Assembly (NCBI GenBank): GCA_003485765.1
Contig: DNHS01000011.1
Coordinates: 94,277-152,998, forward strand
Direction of reading: 5' to 3'
DNA: 58,722 nucleotides
From: Candidatus Omnitrophota bacterium
GTDB taxonomy: Bacteria > Omnitrophota > Gorgyraeia > Gorgyraeales > Gorgyraeaceae
The position numbers and the translations under genes are program-made. How positions within the stretch are numbered: position 1 is the stretch's first letter; each line of letters opens with the position of its first letter. Positions 17,299 to 25,306 of the stretch are shown piece after piece. The notes beneath the pieces were generated by a model that was not told the origin of the DNA, did no database searches, and saw only the letters and a list, made by a program, of their open reading frames with translations.

Positions 17299-19389
17299 AT
17301 GAACATTCTTCAGATTCTTCCAAAACTTGATGTGGGCGGGGTAGAGACAGGCACGATTGATTTGTCTAAAGAATTAATTAAGAGAGGGCATAAGGTTATT
17401 GTTGTATCCGGAGGAGGGCAGCTTGTAAAGAATTTAATAGAAATGAAAGTTAAGCATATAGAACTACCTGTCCATAAAAAATCCCCGTTTACAATAATAA
17501 GCTCTATTAAAAAATTGGAAGCTATTATAAAGGATGAGCGCGTGGATATTGTGCATAGCCGCTCCAGGGTTCCGAACATCATCGCATTTTTTGCAGCCCG
17601 GCACACAGGCGCCAAGTTTATCACAACTGCTCATGGCTATTATTCGAATCATTTTATAAGCCGCGTAACAGGATGGGCAAGGTTTGTGATTGTGGCAAGC
17701 TCTGTTATAGGCCGGCATATGATAGAGGATTTTAAGGTGCCTCATGAAAGGGTAAGGATGATCCCCAGAGGCGTGGATCTTGATAGATTCAGATTCAAGA
17801 TGCCTAGCGCTTCTTCAAAGTCAGAGTATAAGATAGGAATTATAGGCAGAGTTACTCCTATAAAAGGCCATGCATTTTTTCTGCAGGCAATAGCAAGAGT
17901 GGCAAGGCTGTTTCCTAAGGTTAAAGTTTTGATCGTAGGAGATGCGCCGAAAGATAAGCCCGGATATATGGAAAAATTAAAATCTCTTACAAAGCAGCTT
18001 CAGATGGAAAAGTTCGTAGAGTTCCTCGGGCCTCAATATGATATACCAAAGATTATGTCTGAACTTGACCTATTGGTGCTTCCCTCAGTAGGCCAGGAGG
18101 CATTCGGCAGGGTAATTATTGAAGCAAGCGCGAGCGGCGTGCCTGTTATAGCCACGCGCATAGGCGGCGCAATAGAAATTATAGAGCATGAACACACTGG
18201 GATACTGGTGAGGCCGGACGATATGTTTGAAATGGTGAATTCAGTAATAAGAGTATTAAAAGATAGGGAATTATCTAAAAACCTGGCCATAGAAGCGAGA
18301 AAAAAGATAGAACGGGAATACAGTCTCATAAGGATGGCAGAGGATACTATTAAAGTCTATGAAGAGGCCTGTAAAAAGAAGAATATACTTATTATAAAAC
18401 TTGGGGCAATAGGCGATGTAATACTTATAGTCCCGAGTTTAAGGGCCTTGAGAAATAATTTTCCAGACGCTCGCATAAGCGTTCTAATAGGGCCTGAGTC
18501 CAAACACATACTTAAAAACTGTCCTTATATAGATGAGTTGATCCTATATGACAGGAAGGGCCGCGACAAAGGTTTAAAAGGATTATTGAAGACAGCAGGT
18601 ATTTTAAGGCGCAAAAATTTTGATATGTCTATAGATTTTCAGAACAATAAAACGAGCCATATAATTTCATGGCTTGGCGCCATTCCGGAAAGATTTGGTT
18701 ACGATAACGCCAGGTTAAGTTTTTTTGTAAATAACAGAATAAAGTACCTTAAGATAAAAGCAACGCCTCTCGTGGAACAATTTAGGCTGCTTAAGAGCAT
18801 AAATATAGATACTATGAATGCCTCAAGATATCTTGAGATATGGCCTTCCAAAGAAGATTTTTCATATATAGACAAATTATTGAAGAATGCGTGGGTTAGC
18901 AGCAGCCAGATATTGGTTGGAATCAATATCGGCGCCAGCGCTAGATGGGAAACAAAGAGATGGCCTTTGAAAAATTTTGCAAGGCTCTCTGATATGCTGG
19001 CTGAAAAGGATATAAGGGTGGTTCTTACAGGCTCAAAGGATGTTATGGATAGCGTGAAAGATTTCATGAAGATATCTAGTATAAAACCCGTGAATGCAGT
19101 GGGTCTGACATCCATAACGCAGCTTGGCGCTTTGATAAAGAGGTGCAGGGTTTTTCTGACAGGCGACAGCGCTCCTATGCATGTTGCTTCCAGCATGGGC
19201 GTTGATTTTATAGCGTTGTTTGGCCCGACTGACCCTGCCAGGCATTTTGAGCCGACCGAAAAAGGGATTGCTGTAAGAAAAGATTTAAAATGCAGCCCGT
19301 GCTATAAGTCTAAATGCAAGCGCAACATATGCATGGAGCGCATTAGCGTTGAGGAAGTCTATAGATTGATGATGGAGAAAATAGGGTAG
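17299..19389 (+). CDS. Fusion glycosyltransferase: GT4 + GT9 (heptosyltransferase type)
   Basis: Two complete enzymes appear in one 696-aa chain. Residues 1 to about 357 are a GT4 retaining transferase (PKLDVGGVETGTIDL at the start, GIIGRVTPIKGHAFF, QEAFGRVIIEASASGVPVIA with the donor-binding E-x7-E). From about 360 the chain restarts as a GT9 heptosyltransferase-type enzyme (ILIIKLGAIGDVI, TGDSAPMHVASSMG, FGPTDPARH). It ends in a four-cysteine cluster (CSPCYKSKCKRNIC). It would work on LPS core assembly in the cytoplasm. No Shine-Dalgarno is obvious; a small hairpin GGTCT/AGACC lies at 17276-17288. The stop codon is inside the palindrome at 19386-19416. Confidence 0.85.
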   Translation: MNILQILPKLDVGGVETGTIDLSKELIKRGHKVIVVSGGGQLVKNLIEMKVKHIELPVHKKSPFTIISSIKKLEAIIKDERVDIVHSRSRVPNIIAFFAARHTGAKFITTAHGYYSNHFISRVTGWARFVIVASSVIGRHMIEDFKVPHERVRMIPRGVDLDRFRFKMPSASSKSEYKIGIIGRVTPIKGHAFFLQAIARVARLFPKVKVLIVGDAPKDKPGYMEKLKSLTKQLQMEKFVEFLGPQYDIPKIMSELDLLVLPSVGQEAFGRVIIEASASGVPVIATRIGGAIEIIEHEHTGILVRPDDMFEMVNSVIRVLKDRELSKNLAIEARKKIEREYSLIRMAEDTIKVYEEACKKKNILIIKLGAIGDVILIVPSLRALRNNFPDARISVLIGPESKHILKNCPYIDELILYDRKGRDKGLKGLLKTAGILRRKNFDMSIDFQNNKTSHIISWLGAIPERFGYDNARLSFFVNNRIKYLKIKATPLVEQFRLLKSINIDTMNASRYLEIWPSKEDFSYIDKLLKNAWVSSSQILVGINIGASARWETKRWPLKNFARLSDMLAEKDIRVVLTGSKDVMDSVKDFMKISSIKPVNAVGLTSITQLGALIKRCRVFLTGDSAPMHVASSMGVDFIALFGPTDPARHFEPTEKGIAVRKDLKCSPCYKSKCKRNICMERISVEEVYRLMMEKIG

Positions 19390-19416
19390 GGTGCGGATCA
19401 ATGATCCGCCCCCTAC
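19386..19416. repeat. GTAGGG...CCCTAC palindrome between two glycosyltransferase genes
   Basis: Fifteen-base arms with one mismatch around a single central A (GTAGGGTGCGGATCA / TGATCCGCCCCCTAC). It contains the stop codon of the upstream gene (19387-19389). It shares its GTAGGG ends with the 28-bp palindrome at 22682-22709, so I group them as one family. An open frame through it gives a false N-terminal extension of the next gene. Confidence 0.8.
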
Positions 19417-19423
19417 AGATATT

Positions 19424-20536
19424 ATGCGCATTTTATTATTGACCACTCATCTTAATATCGGCGGGATCACTACGTATACTATTTCGCTTGCCAGGGCATT
19501 GAAGTTAAAAGGCCATGAAGTTTTTGTTGGATCCAATGGCGGCATGCTCGTGCCTGAACTGACGTATTCCGGCATTTCTCATATAAATATAGATATCCTT
19601 ACAAAATCTGAGTTAAGCCCGAAGGTTTTCAGGGGTATTTTTGAAATTTCAAAAATAGTAAAAAGGCTTGGCATAGATATTGTGCACAGTCAGACAAGGA
19701 TTACTCAGGTGGCAGGTTTTTTTGTATCAAAATTATGCGGAATTCCGATGGTTACCACGTGCCATGGATTTTTTCATAAGAATATAGGGAGGGCGATATT
19801 ACCCTCATGGGGAGAAAAGGTTATTGCAATAAGCGATGCGGTAAATGAAAACCTTATAAATTATTTTGGGGTGGATAAAGATAGGGTTTCTTTAATATAT
19901 AATGGCATAGAGATAAAAAAGTTTCTTAGAGATTTCTCAGAAGAAGAAAAATATAAACTTAAAGACAAATTTGGGGTAAAAAGAGACTATAGCGTAATCG
20001 GTATGATAGCCAGGTTTACTCCTGACAAAGGTCACGACGTGCTTTTGTACGCGCTTTATGAGATACTCAAAGAGAAGCCTAATGTGCAGCTTGTGTTTGT
20101 AGGCGATGGAGATAAAAAACAGGATATAGTGAAACTTAGCCAAAGGCTTAATCTAACGGAAAATGTGGTATTTGTTAAACCGCAGATAAGCACAGTGAAT
20201 AGCCTGGCTATAATGGATGTTTTTATGTTTACGCCTAAAAGGCGCGAAGGCCTGGGCCTGGCGCTTTTGGAAGCGCTTGCTTCAGGAAAGCCTGTAGTGG
20301 CAACAGATGTGGGAGGCGTATCAAGTATTGTTGAGAATAACGTAAACGGGTTTCTTGTAGAGCCGTCTAAACCAGCGCTTCTGGCAGAACCTGTTTTGAG
20401 ATTATTAAAGGACAAAGCGCTTTACGCAAGGATGGCGCGCTCAGGAAGAAAGACAGTAGTTAAAAAGTTTTCTATAGATGTAATGGCGGATAGGACGGAA
20501 GAATTATATAAAGAGGTTATGAAAGGTTGTTTATGA
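19424..20536 (+). CDS. Glycosyltransferase family 4
   Basis: A retaining GT-B transferase of about 370 aa, likely adding a sugar to LPS core or another envelope glycan. The start MRILLLTTHLNIGGITTYTI, the GMIARFTPDKGHDVLL donor-domain entry and the RREGLGLALLEALASGKPVV segment with its paired glutamates are typical. I place the start at ATG 19424; a GTG at 19391 is in frame, but its 11 extra residues would be coded by the palindrome. It resembles the GT4 half of the preceding fusion, which suggests an old duplication. The acceptor and donor are unknown. The 3' end overlaps the deacetylase gene. Confidence 0.85.
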   Translation: MRILLLTTHLNIGGITTYTISLARALKLKGHEVFVGSNGGMLVPELTYSGISHINIDILTKSELSPKVFRGIFEISKIVKRLGIDIVHSQTRITQVAGFFVSKLCGIPMVTTCHGFFHKNIGRAILPSWGEKVIAISDAVNENLINYFGVDKDRVSLIYNGIEIKKFLRDFSEEEKYKLKDKFGVKRDYSVIGMIARFTPDKGHDVLLYALYEILKEKPNVQLVFVGDGDKKQDIVKLSQRLNLTENVVFVKPQISTVNSLAIMDVFMFTPKRREGLGLALLEALASGKPVVATDVGGVSSIVENNVNGFLVEPSKPALLAEPVLRLLKDKALYARMARSGRKTVVKKFSIDVMADRTEELYKEVMKGCL

Positions 20537-21312
20537 TAAAAGTTTACAGGCGTTTTATAATTTTAACAGCAATCTTAGTTTTGGTAATTATAGGTATTTT
20601 ATGCGCTAAGGCGCAGTATGTCGTGCCGATTATTATGTACCATAATATCGATGAGAATAGCCTAACTTCAAGGCTGAGCGTTTCACCGGAGAGTTTCGAA
20701 AGGCAAATGAAATTCTTAAAAAGGCATAAATATAATGTTGTTAAACTTGAAGATCTTGCAGGGATGCTAAAGGAAAATAAGCTGCCTTCAAAGACAATTG
20801 CCATTACCTTTGATGATGGATATGAAAATAATTATACAAGCGCGTACCCTGTTCTAAAGAAGTTTGGCTTACAAGCCACGATTTTTATAATTCCTGCAAT
20901 GATAGGTACTGATGGTTATCTGACATGGGACCAGGTTATAGAGATGTCCGAAAGCGGATTTATTGCAATAGGAAGTCATACCATGACTCATTCCTGGCTC
21001 CCTGCTCAGCCAGCCCAGAAGCAGGATTCTGAAATAAGGGATTCTAAATTTGCAATAAAGAGCCATTTAAATAAAGAGGTGGACGCTTTTAGCTATCCTT
21101 TGGGAGCGTTTAATAAAGATGTTAGAGAAAAAGTTATAAATGCAGGATATGAGATCGCAGTTGCTACAAATCCTGGCAAAAGATATCCAAAACACGATTT
21201 ATTTGCTATGAAACGGCTCAGGATATCCAGCACTTCGGACAATTTATTCGTATTCTGGTTTGAGATAACAGGGTTTTACACCTGGATCAAGGAACATAGA
21301 GACAAGGATTAA
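20533..21312 (+). CDS. Polysaccharide deacetylase (CE4 / NodB homology), membrane-anchored
   Basis: Probably removes N-acetyl groups from a glycan in the envelope. The 259-aa protein has an N-terminal membrane helix (about 7-25), VPIIMYHNI, the NodB metal motif TFDDGYENN (Asp94/Asp95), the second metal motif GSHTMTHSWL, and FSYPLGAF. The start at ATG 20533 has AAAGG upstream; an in-frame TTG at 20527 would add two residues. It overlaps the end of the GT4 gene, so it is translationally coupled to LPS/glycan genes. Whether its target is peptidoglycan or an LPS-linked sugar is unknown. Confidence 0.85.
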   Translation: MIKVYRRFIILTAILVLVIIGILCAKAQYVVPIIMYHNIDENSLTSRLSVSPESFERQMKFLKRHKYNVVKLEDLAGMLKENKLPSKTIAITFDDGYENNYTSAYPVLKKFGLQATIFIIPAMIGTDGYLTWDQVIEMSESGFIAIGSHTMTHSWLPAQPAQKQDSEIRDSKFAIKSHLNKEVDAFSYPLGAFNKDVREKVINAGYEIAVATNPGKRYPKHDLFAMKRLRISSTSDNLFVFWFEITGFYTWIKEHRDKD

Positions 21313-21315
21313 CAC

Positions 21316-21352
21316 AATGTTACAAAACAAGTCATACTCGTTTTGTAACATT
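21316..21352. repeat. 37-bp inverted repeat (AATGTTACAAAAC family)
   Basis: Perfect 13-base arms (21316-21328 and 21340-21352) around an 11-base spacer, in the gap between the deacetylase and waaF-like genes. The first 21 bases of the window are part of a second copy in the opposite orientation with the same spacer. It resembles the 43-bp palindromes in size and placement but has unrelated arms. Confidence 0.85.
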
Positions 21353-21362
21353 AGGGATTAAG

Positions 21363-22376
21363 ATGAAGAGAATACTTATTGTAAATGTTAACTGGCTTGG
21401 CGATACGCTTTTTGCCACGCCTCTTATAAGAGCGGTACGAGAGAAATATCCAAACTCATATGTCGCCATTCTTACGCATCCCAGATGCTATGAGATATTG
21501 GAGGGGAACCCAAATATAAATGAAATAATAATCTATGACGAAAAAAAGCAGCACAAGAGCATCTTGAGAAGATTTTCAATGATAGCCTATCTTAGATCAA
21601 AAAATTTTGACACAGCTTTTATACTGAAAAAATCTTTAAGCAGGACTCTTTTATTGCTGTTTTCAAAAATACCTGTGAGGGTGGGATACAAGTCCAAGAG
21701 GGCAGGGTTTTTATTGACCAAAAAGGTTGATGTCCCGCTGGAGGAATTGCATAAGGTGGAATATTTTTTAAACCTTGTAAGATCAGCTGGCGTAGAAACT
21801 AAAAATAAAAACTACGAAATTTTCATTTCCGACAAAGATATAGAAAAAGGAGAGAAGATTTTAAAAGATGCGGGAATAAAAGATAAAGGATTCGTGGCGC
21901 TTAACGCAGGAGGCAACTGGGATCCTAAAAGATGGCCTGCTGAGAATTTTGCAAAATTAGGCGATAGGATATTTGAAAAATTATGCATAAGCGTTGTTCT
22001 GACAGGCGCAAAAAAGGATATTATCCTGGCTAAAGCTATATCAGGTTTAATGAAACACAAACCTTTTATACTGTGCGGGAAGACTGATTTAAAAACGCTG
22101 GGAGCTGTTTTTAAGAAGGCAATATGCGTTATTTCAAATGATTCAGGCCCAATGCATCTTGCAGCTGCAGTCAGGGCGAATGTAGTAGCAATCTTTGGGC
22201 CTACCTCGCCTGGATTGACAGGCCCATACGGCGGCGGGAAATATAAAATCCTGCATAAAGATATAGGCTGTAAGATACCGTGCTATGATTCTAAATGCAA
22301 AGATAACAGGTGCATGAAAGCGGTAACAGTAGAAGATGTATTAGGAGCGCTTAATGAAATTATCAAATGTCCGTAA
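21363..22376 (+). CDS. waaF: ADP-heptose:LPS heptosyltransferase, WaaF-like (GT9)
   Basis: Adds a heptose to the LPS inner core. The 337-aa protein has the GT9 start ILIVNVNWLGDTLFATPLIRA, LNAGGNWDPKRWPAENFA, the donor motif NDSGPMHLAAA and IFGPTSPGLTGPYG, all close to WaaF. The C-terminus carries a four-cysteine cluster (CKIPCYDSKCKDNRC). It is followed with a 23-base overlap by another GT9 gene, and the heptose kinase gene hldA lies 4 kb downstream. The assignment to heptosyltransferase II rather than another GT9 specificity is by resemblance. Confidence 0.82.
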   Translation: MKRILIVNVNWLGDTLFATPLIRAVREKYPNSYVAILTHPRCYEILEGNPNINEIIIYDEKKQHKSILRRFSMIAYLRSKNFDTAFILKKSLSRTLLLLFSKIPVRVGYKSKRAGFLLTKKVDVPLEELHKVEYFLNLVRSAGVETKNKNYEIFISDKDIEKGEKILKDAGIKDKGFVALNAGGNWDPKRWPAENFAKLGDRIFEKLCISVVLTGAKKDIILAKAISGLMKHKPFILCGKTDLKTLGAVFKKAICVISNDSGPMHLAAAVRANVVAIFGPTSPGLTGPYGGGKYKILHKDIGCKIPCYDSKCKDNRCMKAVTVEDVLGALNEIIKCP

Positions 22377-23340
22377 AATTCTTTTTATCACGCTTTCCAA
22401 TATAGGCGATGCGATTTTAACATTGCCTGTTTTGCGCGCGCTGAAAGATAATTTTCCAGATGCAATTATAGATGTTGTGGCAGGGCCAAGGCCTGAGCAG
22501 GTTTTTAAAAAAGACCCAAGGATTAACAGGGTTTTTGTTTACGATAAACATGCCAGGTTAAAAGATAAAATGGCATTCGTAAAAAAACTTAAGGCTGAAA
22601 AATATGACCTGGCAATCGATATGAAGACAAGCTTTTTGCCGTTTCTTATAGGCGCAAGATACAGGACATCTATAATATTCTGTAGGGGACGGTCGCGACC
22701 GTCCCCTACTAAATTGAAACATAAAAGGTTAGTGCATCTGGATAAATTAAAGCCATTAGGTATAAAATATGAAGAACAAAAAAATATTTACATAGATGAT
22801 GGCTCCAGAGACAAGATAGAAAAGATCCTGCAAGATAGCGGGGTCAAACATGCGGATATTCTTATAGGAGTGAGCCCTGGAAGCAGGAGCCATTTGAAGC
22901 AGTGGAAAAGAAAAGGGTTTATAGATGTTATAAGCAGTATCCTGAAAAATCCACAGTATAAAGTTATTTTAATAGGAGATATAAATGAGGCAGGATTGTC
23001 AAAAGAAATAGCGGGCGCAGTAAAACATCCTAACCTTATTGATTTAACAGGGAAGACAAGCCTGAATGAGCTTTTCGCGCTTATAGAAAAATTCAGTTTA
23101 CTTTTGACATGCGATAGCGCTGGTATGCACATAGCTTCTGACCTCGGAGTAAAGGTTGTGGCGATATTCGGGCCGACTGACCCTGCTGAATATGGCCCTA
23201 GGGGTGATAAAGATATAGTAATACGTAAAAATCTTAAGTGTTCTCCGTGCAAAAAAGCGCAGTGTAAATTTGAAACGCACGAATGCATGACAGCTATTAG
23301 CGCAGAGGAAGTTTTAGAGGCTATAAATAAAATATTATAA
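22354..23340 (+). CDS. Glycosyltransferase family 9 (heptosyltransferase type)
   Basis: Second stand-alone GT9 of 328 aa: ILFITLSNIGDAILTLPVLRAL at the start, GVSPGSRSHLKQW for the donor domain, TCDSAGMHIASDLG and IFGPTDPAEYGP. The end has a cysteine cluster (CSPCKKAQC, then a fourth Cys). Residues 110-119 (RGRSRPSPT region) are encoded by a 28-bp perfect palindrome (22682-22709) that looks inserted into a loop of the N-terminal domain. A good AGGAG precedes the start within waaF. The sugar transferred is unknown. Confidence 0.82.
   Translation: MKLSNVRKILFITLSNIGDAILTLPVLRALKDNFPDAIIDVVAGPRPEQVFKKDPRINRVFVYDKHARLKDKMAFVKKLKAEKYDLAIDMKTSFLPFLIGARYRTSIIFCRGRSRPSPTKLKHKRLVHLDKLKPLGIKYEEQKNIYIDDGSRDKIEKILQDSGVKHADILIGVSPGSRSHLKQWKRKGFIDVISSILKNPQYKVILIGDINEAGLSKEIAGAVKHPNLIDLTGKTSLNELFALIEKFSLLLTCDSAGMHIASDLGVKVVAIFGPTDPAEYGPRGDKDIVIRKNLKCSPCKKAQCKFETHECMTAISAEEVLEAINKIL
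22682..22709. repeat. 28-bp perfect palindrome inside a GT9 gene
   Basis: GTAGGGGACGGTCG followed directly by its exact reverse complement CGACCGTCCCCTAC. It is GC-rich in an AT-rich gene and stays open in frame, coding for an Arg/Ser/Pro-rich loop. It shares the GTAGGG/CCCTAC ends with the palindrome at 19386-19416. Confidence 0.88.
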
Positions 23341-23363
23341 GTAGGCTAATATTTGATAATTAT

Positions 23364-24401
23364 ATGAATAAGGCTAATATAAAGCGAATACTTATTACAC
23401 GGACTGACAGGATAGGCGATGTGGTGTTGTCTTTGCCTGCGATAAAGGCTGTAAGATTGGCATTTCCTGATGCGTATATTGCTATTATAGTTCAACCTAG
23501 AATAGACGATATATTAAAAGGGAATCCGCATATTGACGAAGTGATAGTGTATGATAAAAATAAAAAACATAAAGGGATATTAAAGAATCTTAATTTTATA
23601 AAATGGCTTAAGGGAAAAAAATTTGATGCAGTTTTGATACTTCATTCAACTAAAAGGATAAATCTTCTTTGTTTTTTAGCGGGTATTCCAAGAAGGATAG
23701 GATACGCAAGGGGCAAGGCTGATTTTTTACTCACAGATAAAATAGAATATACAAAAAAGTTAGGCGAAAAACATGAATCTGAATATTCATTGGATATATT
23801 GCGCTATCTTGGAATAGACCCGGAATTTTCATTGCCTTTTATATATGTCCAAAATAAAGATGACGAGAAGGCAGAAGAAATGCTTAGAAGTTTTGGTATA
23901 AACAATGGGGAAAAATTTATAATTCTTCATCCCGGGGCGAGTTGCGCGTCCAAGATGTGGCCTTTGGAAAATTTTGCAAAATTAGGAGATATGCTTATAG
24001 AGAATTTAAAAATAAAAATCATGATTAATTTAGCGCCTGATCAGGCAGGGCTGGGAGAAAAAGTAAGAGGCATGATGAGAAATAAGCCGATTTTTTTCTG
24101 CGGAAAAACCACGCTTGGAGAATTAGCCGCATTATTTAAGAAGGCAAGTTTAGTTATATCAAATGACTCAGGCCCTGCGCATATCGCAGCAGGGGTAGAG
24201 GCTCCTGTTATTTCTATATTCGGAAGAAATCAGTTAGGCCTTAGCCCTGTTAGATGGAAGCCTATTGGGGAAAAGGCTATAGCTATTCATAAAGATGTTG
24301 GCTGCGTTGAATGCCTTGCGCATGATTGTAAAAAAGATTTTTTATGCCTTAAGGCAATAAGAGTAGAAGAGGTTTTTGAAAAAGCCAAAAGTCTTTTATA
24401 A
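23364..24401 (+). CDS. Glycosyltransferase family 9 (LPS heptosyltransferase type)
   Basis: Third stand-alone GT9 of 345 aa: ILITRTDRIGDVVLSLPAIKA, a donor domain with LHPGASCASKMWPLENFA, NDSGPAHIAAGV and a cysteine-rich end (CVECLAHDCKKDFLC). Together with the GT9 half at about 18.4-19.4 kb it makes four such enzymes in 6 kb, which probably build a multi-sugar inner core. The order of action and the donors cannot be deduced from sequence. The Shine-Dalgarno is weak. Confidence 0.82.
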   Translation: MNKANIKRILITRTDRIGDVVLSLPAIKAVRLAFPDAYIAIIVQPRIDDILKGNPHIDEVIVYDKNKKHKGILKNLNFIKWLKGKKFDAVLILHSTKRINLLCFLAGIPRRIGYARGKADFLLTDKIEYTKKLGEKHESEYSLDILRYLGIDPEFSLPFIYVQNKDDEKAEEMLRSFGINNGEKFIILHPGASCASKMWPLENFAKLGDMLIENLKIKIMINLAPDQAGLGEKVRGMMRNKPIFFCGKTTLGELAALFKKASLVISNDSGPAHIAAGVEAPVISIFGRNQLGLSPVRWKPIGEKAIAIHKDVGCVECLAHDCKKDFLCLKAIRVEEVFEKAKSLL

Positions 24402-24414
24402 AGAAAGAGGCCAT

Positions 24415-25215
24415 ATGAGAGTAATAACAGCTTTATTTATTATTTTTACATTTTTTATCTCCGGCTGCGGAATTACCTCCAGTTATAAGATTAAAGAAAA
24501 AAAATCTGAGGAGATTAAGATAGAAGCTCCTAAGCCTCAGCTGCGAGTTGGGGAAAAATTGACATATAAAGCAGAGTGGATGGGTATGGATGTGGGATTT
24601 GCCACGCTTACAGTAAAAGAGATTACAGAGATTAACGGCCGCGAGGTATATCATATAGTCGCGAAAGCAGATACAACCTCTTTTGCGGCAAAGTTTTTCC
24701 CGGTAGAAGATGAGATATCTACGTATATAGACACGCAATATCTCTATCCTTTAAGATTTGATAAAAAACAAAAAGAGGGCAAGCGCATGATTGACGAATA
24801 TGTGGATTTTGACCAGGCAAATGGAAAGGCAATCAGTTTTTCAAGGATTACGAATCAGAAAAAGGAATTCAATGTGCCAAAGGGTGTACAGGATCCGGTG
24901 AGCTGTATTTATTATTTCAGAATGAGCAATATAAAACAAGGTGAACCTCTTTTTGCCAATGTCCATTTGGATGATAAGAACTGGTTTCTGGAAACCAGGA
25001 TTGCAAATACAGGCATTGTAAAAATTAAAGATTTAGGCAAGTACCAGGCATTTATGGCAGAGCCTATGTCTTGGTTTCAGGGAAAATTGAACAAAAATGC
25101 AAGGGTCAGTATATGGTTTTCAGCAGACGAGCTTCGTATCCCGCTCCTTATAGTAGTGCAAAGTAGTATCCCATTAGTTGGGACTATAACAATAACGCTA
25201 CAAAAGATAGAATGA
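24415..25215 (+). CDS. DUF3108-type lipoprotein
   Basis: A 266-aa secreted protein with a lipobox (FFISGCG, Cys about residue 18), so probably an envelope lipoprotein. The rest (VGEKLTYKAEWMGMDVGFAT, REVYHIVAKADT, VQDPVSCIYYFR) matches the all-beta DUF3108 family, whose function is not established. The ATG at 24415 fits the signal peptide and the GAAAGAGG upstream; a TTG at 24376 is in frame but would spoil the signal sequence. It closes the LPS-core gene run, and a promoter starts the next unit. Confidence 0.75.
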   Translation: MRVITALFIIFTFFISGCGITSSYKIKEKKSEEIKIEAPKPQLRVGEKLTYKAEWMGMDVGFATLTVKEITEINGREVYHIVAKADTTSFAAKFFPVEDEISTYIDTQYLYPLRFDKKQKEGKRMIDEYVDFDQANGKAISFSRITNQKKEFNVPKGVQDPVSCIYYFRMSNIKQGEPLFANVHLDDKNWFLETRIANTGIVKIKDLGKYQAFMAEPMSWFQGKLNKNARVSIWFSADELRIPLLIVVQSSIPLVGTITITLQKIE

Positions 25216-25244
25216 TGATTTTACTTGGTGCGTGACGCCAATTC

Positions 25245-25273
25245 TTGACACATGTTGCTATTAATGTTAAAAT
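25245..25273 (+). promoter_or_regulatory. Strong sigma-70-type promoter
   Basis: TTGACA (25245-25250, perfect) and TAAAAT (25268-25273, 5/6) are separated by exactly 17 bases. It begins the deoxyhypusine-synthase-like / hldA / Kdo gene run. A weak hairpin (TTGGTG/CGCCAA, 25225-25241) lies just upstream. Confidence 0.7.
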
Positions 25274-25306
25274 GCTTCAATGTTTAATTAAAGGATGGTA
25301 TCATTA

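Noticed and set aside
18699..19288. Minus-strand open frames opposite the GT4-GT9 and other GT9 genes (also 22788-23288 and 32905-33204)
   Set aside because: All are inside well-supported + strand genes, lack ribosome binding sites and family motifs, and follow the codon pattern of the opposite strand.
17299..19389. GT4-GT9 as two genes with an unnoticed stop
   Set aside because: The frame is continuous and well populated with motifs on both sides, with no internal ribosome binding site and ATG at the junction. A sequencing error cannot be excluded, but nothing indicates one.
19391..19423. GTG start and Pro-rich leader for the GT4 protein
   Set aside because: The 11 codons are the GTAGGG palindrome. 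ATG 19424 gives the usual GT4 start.
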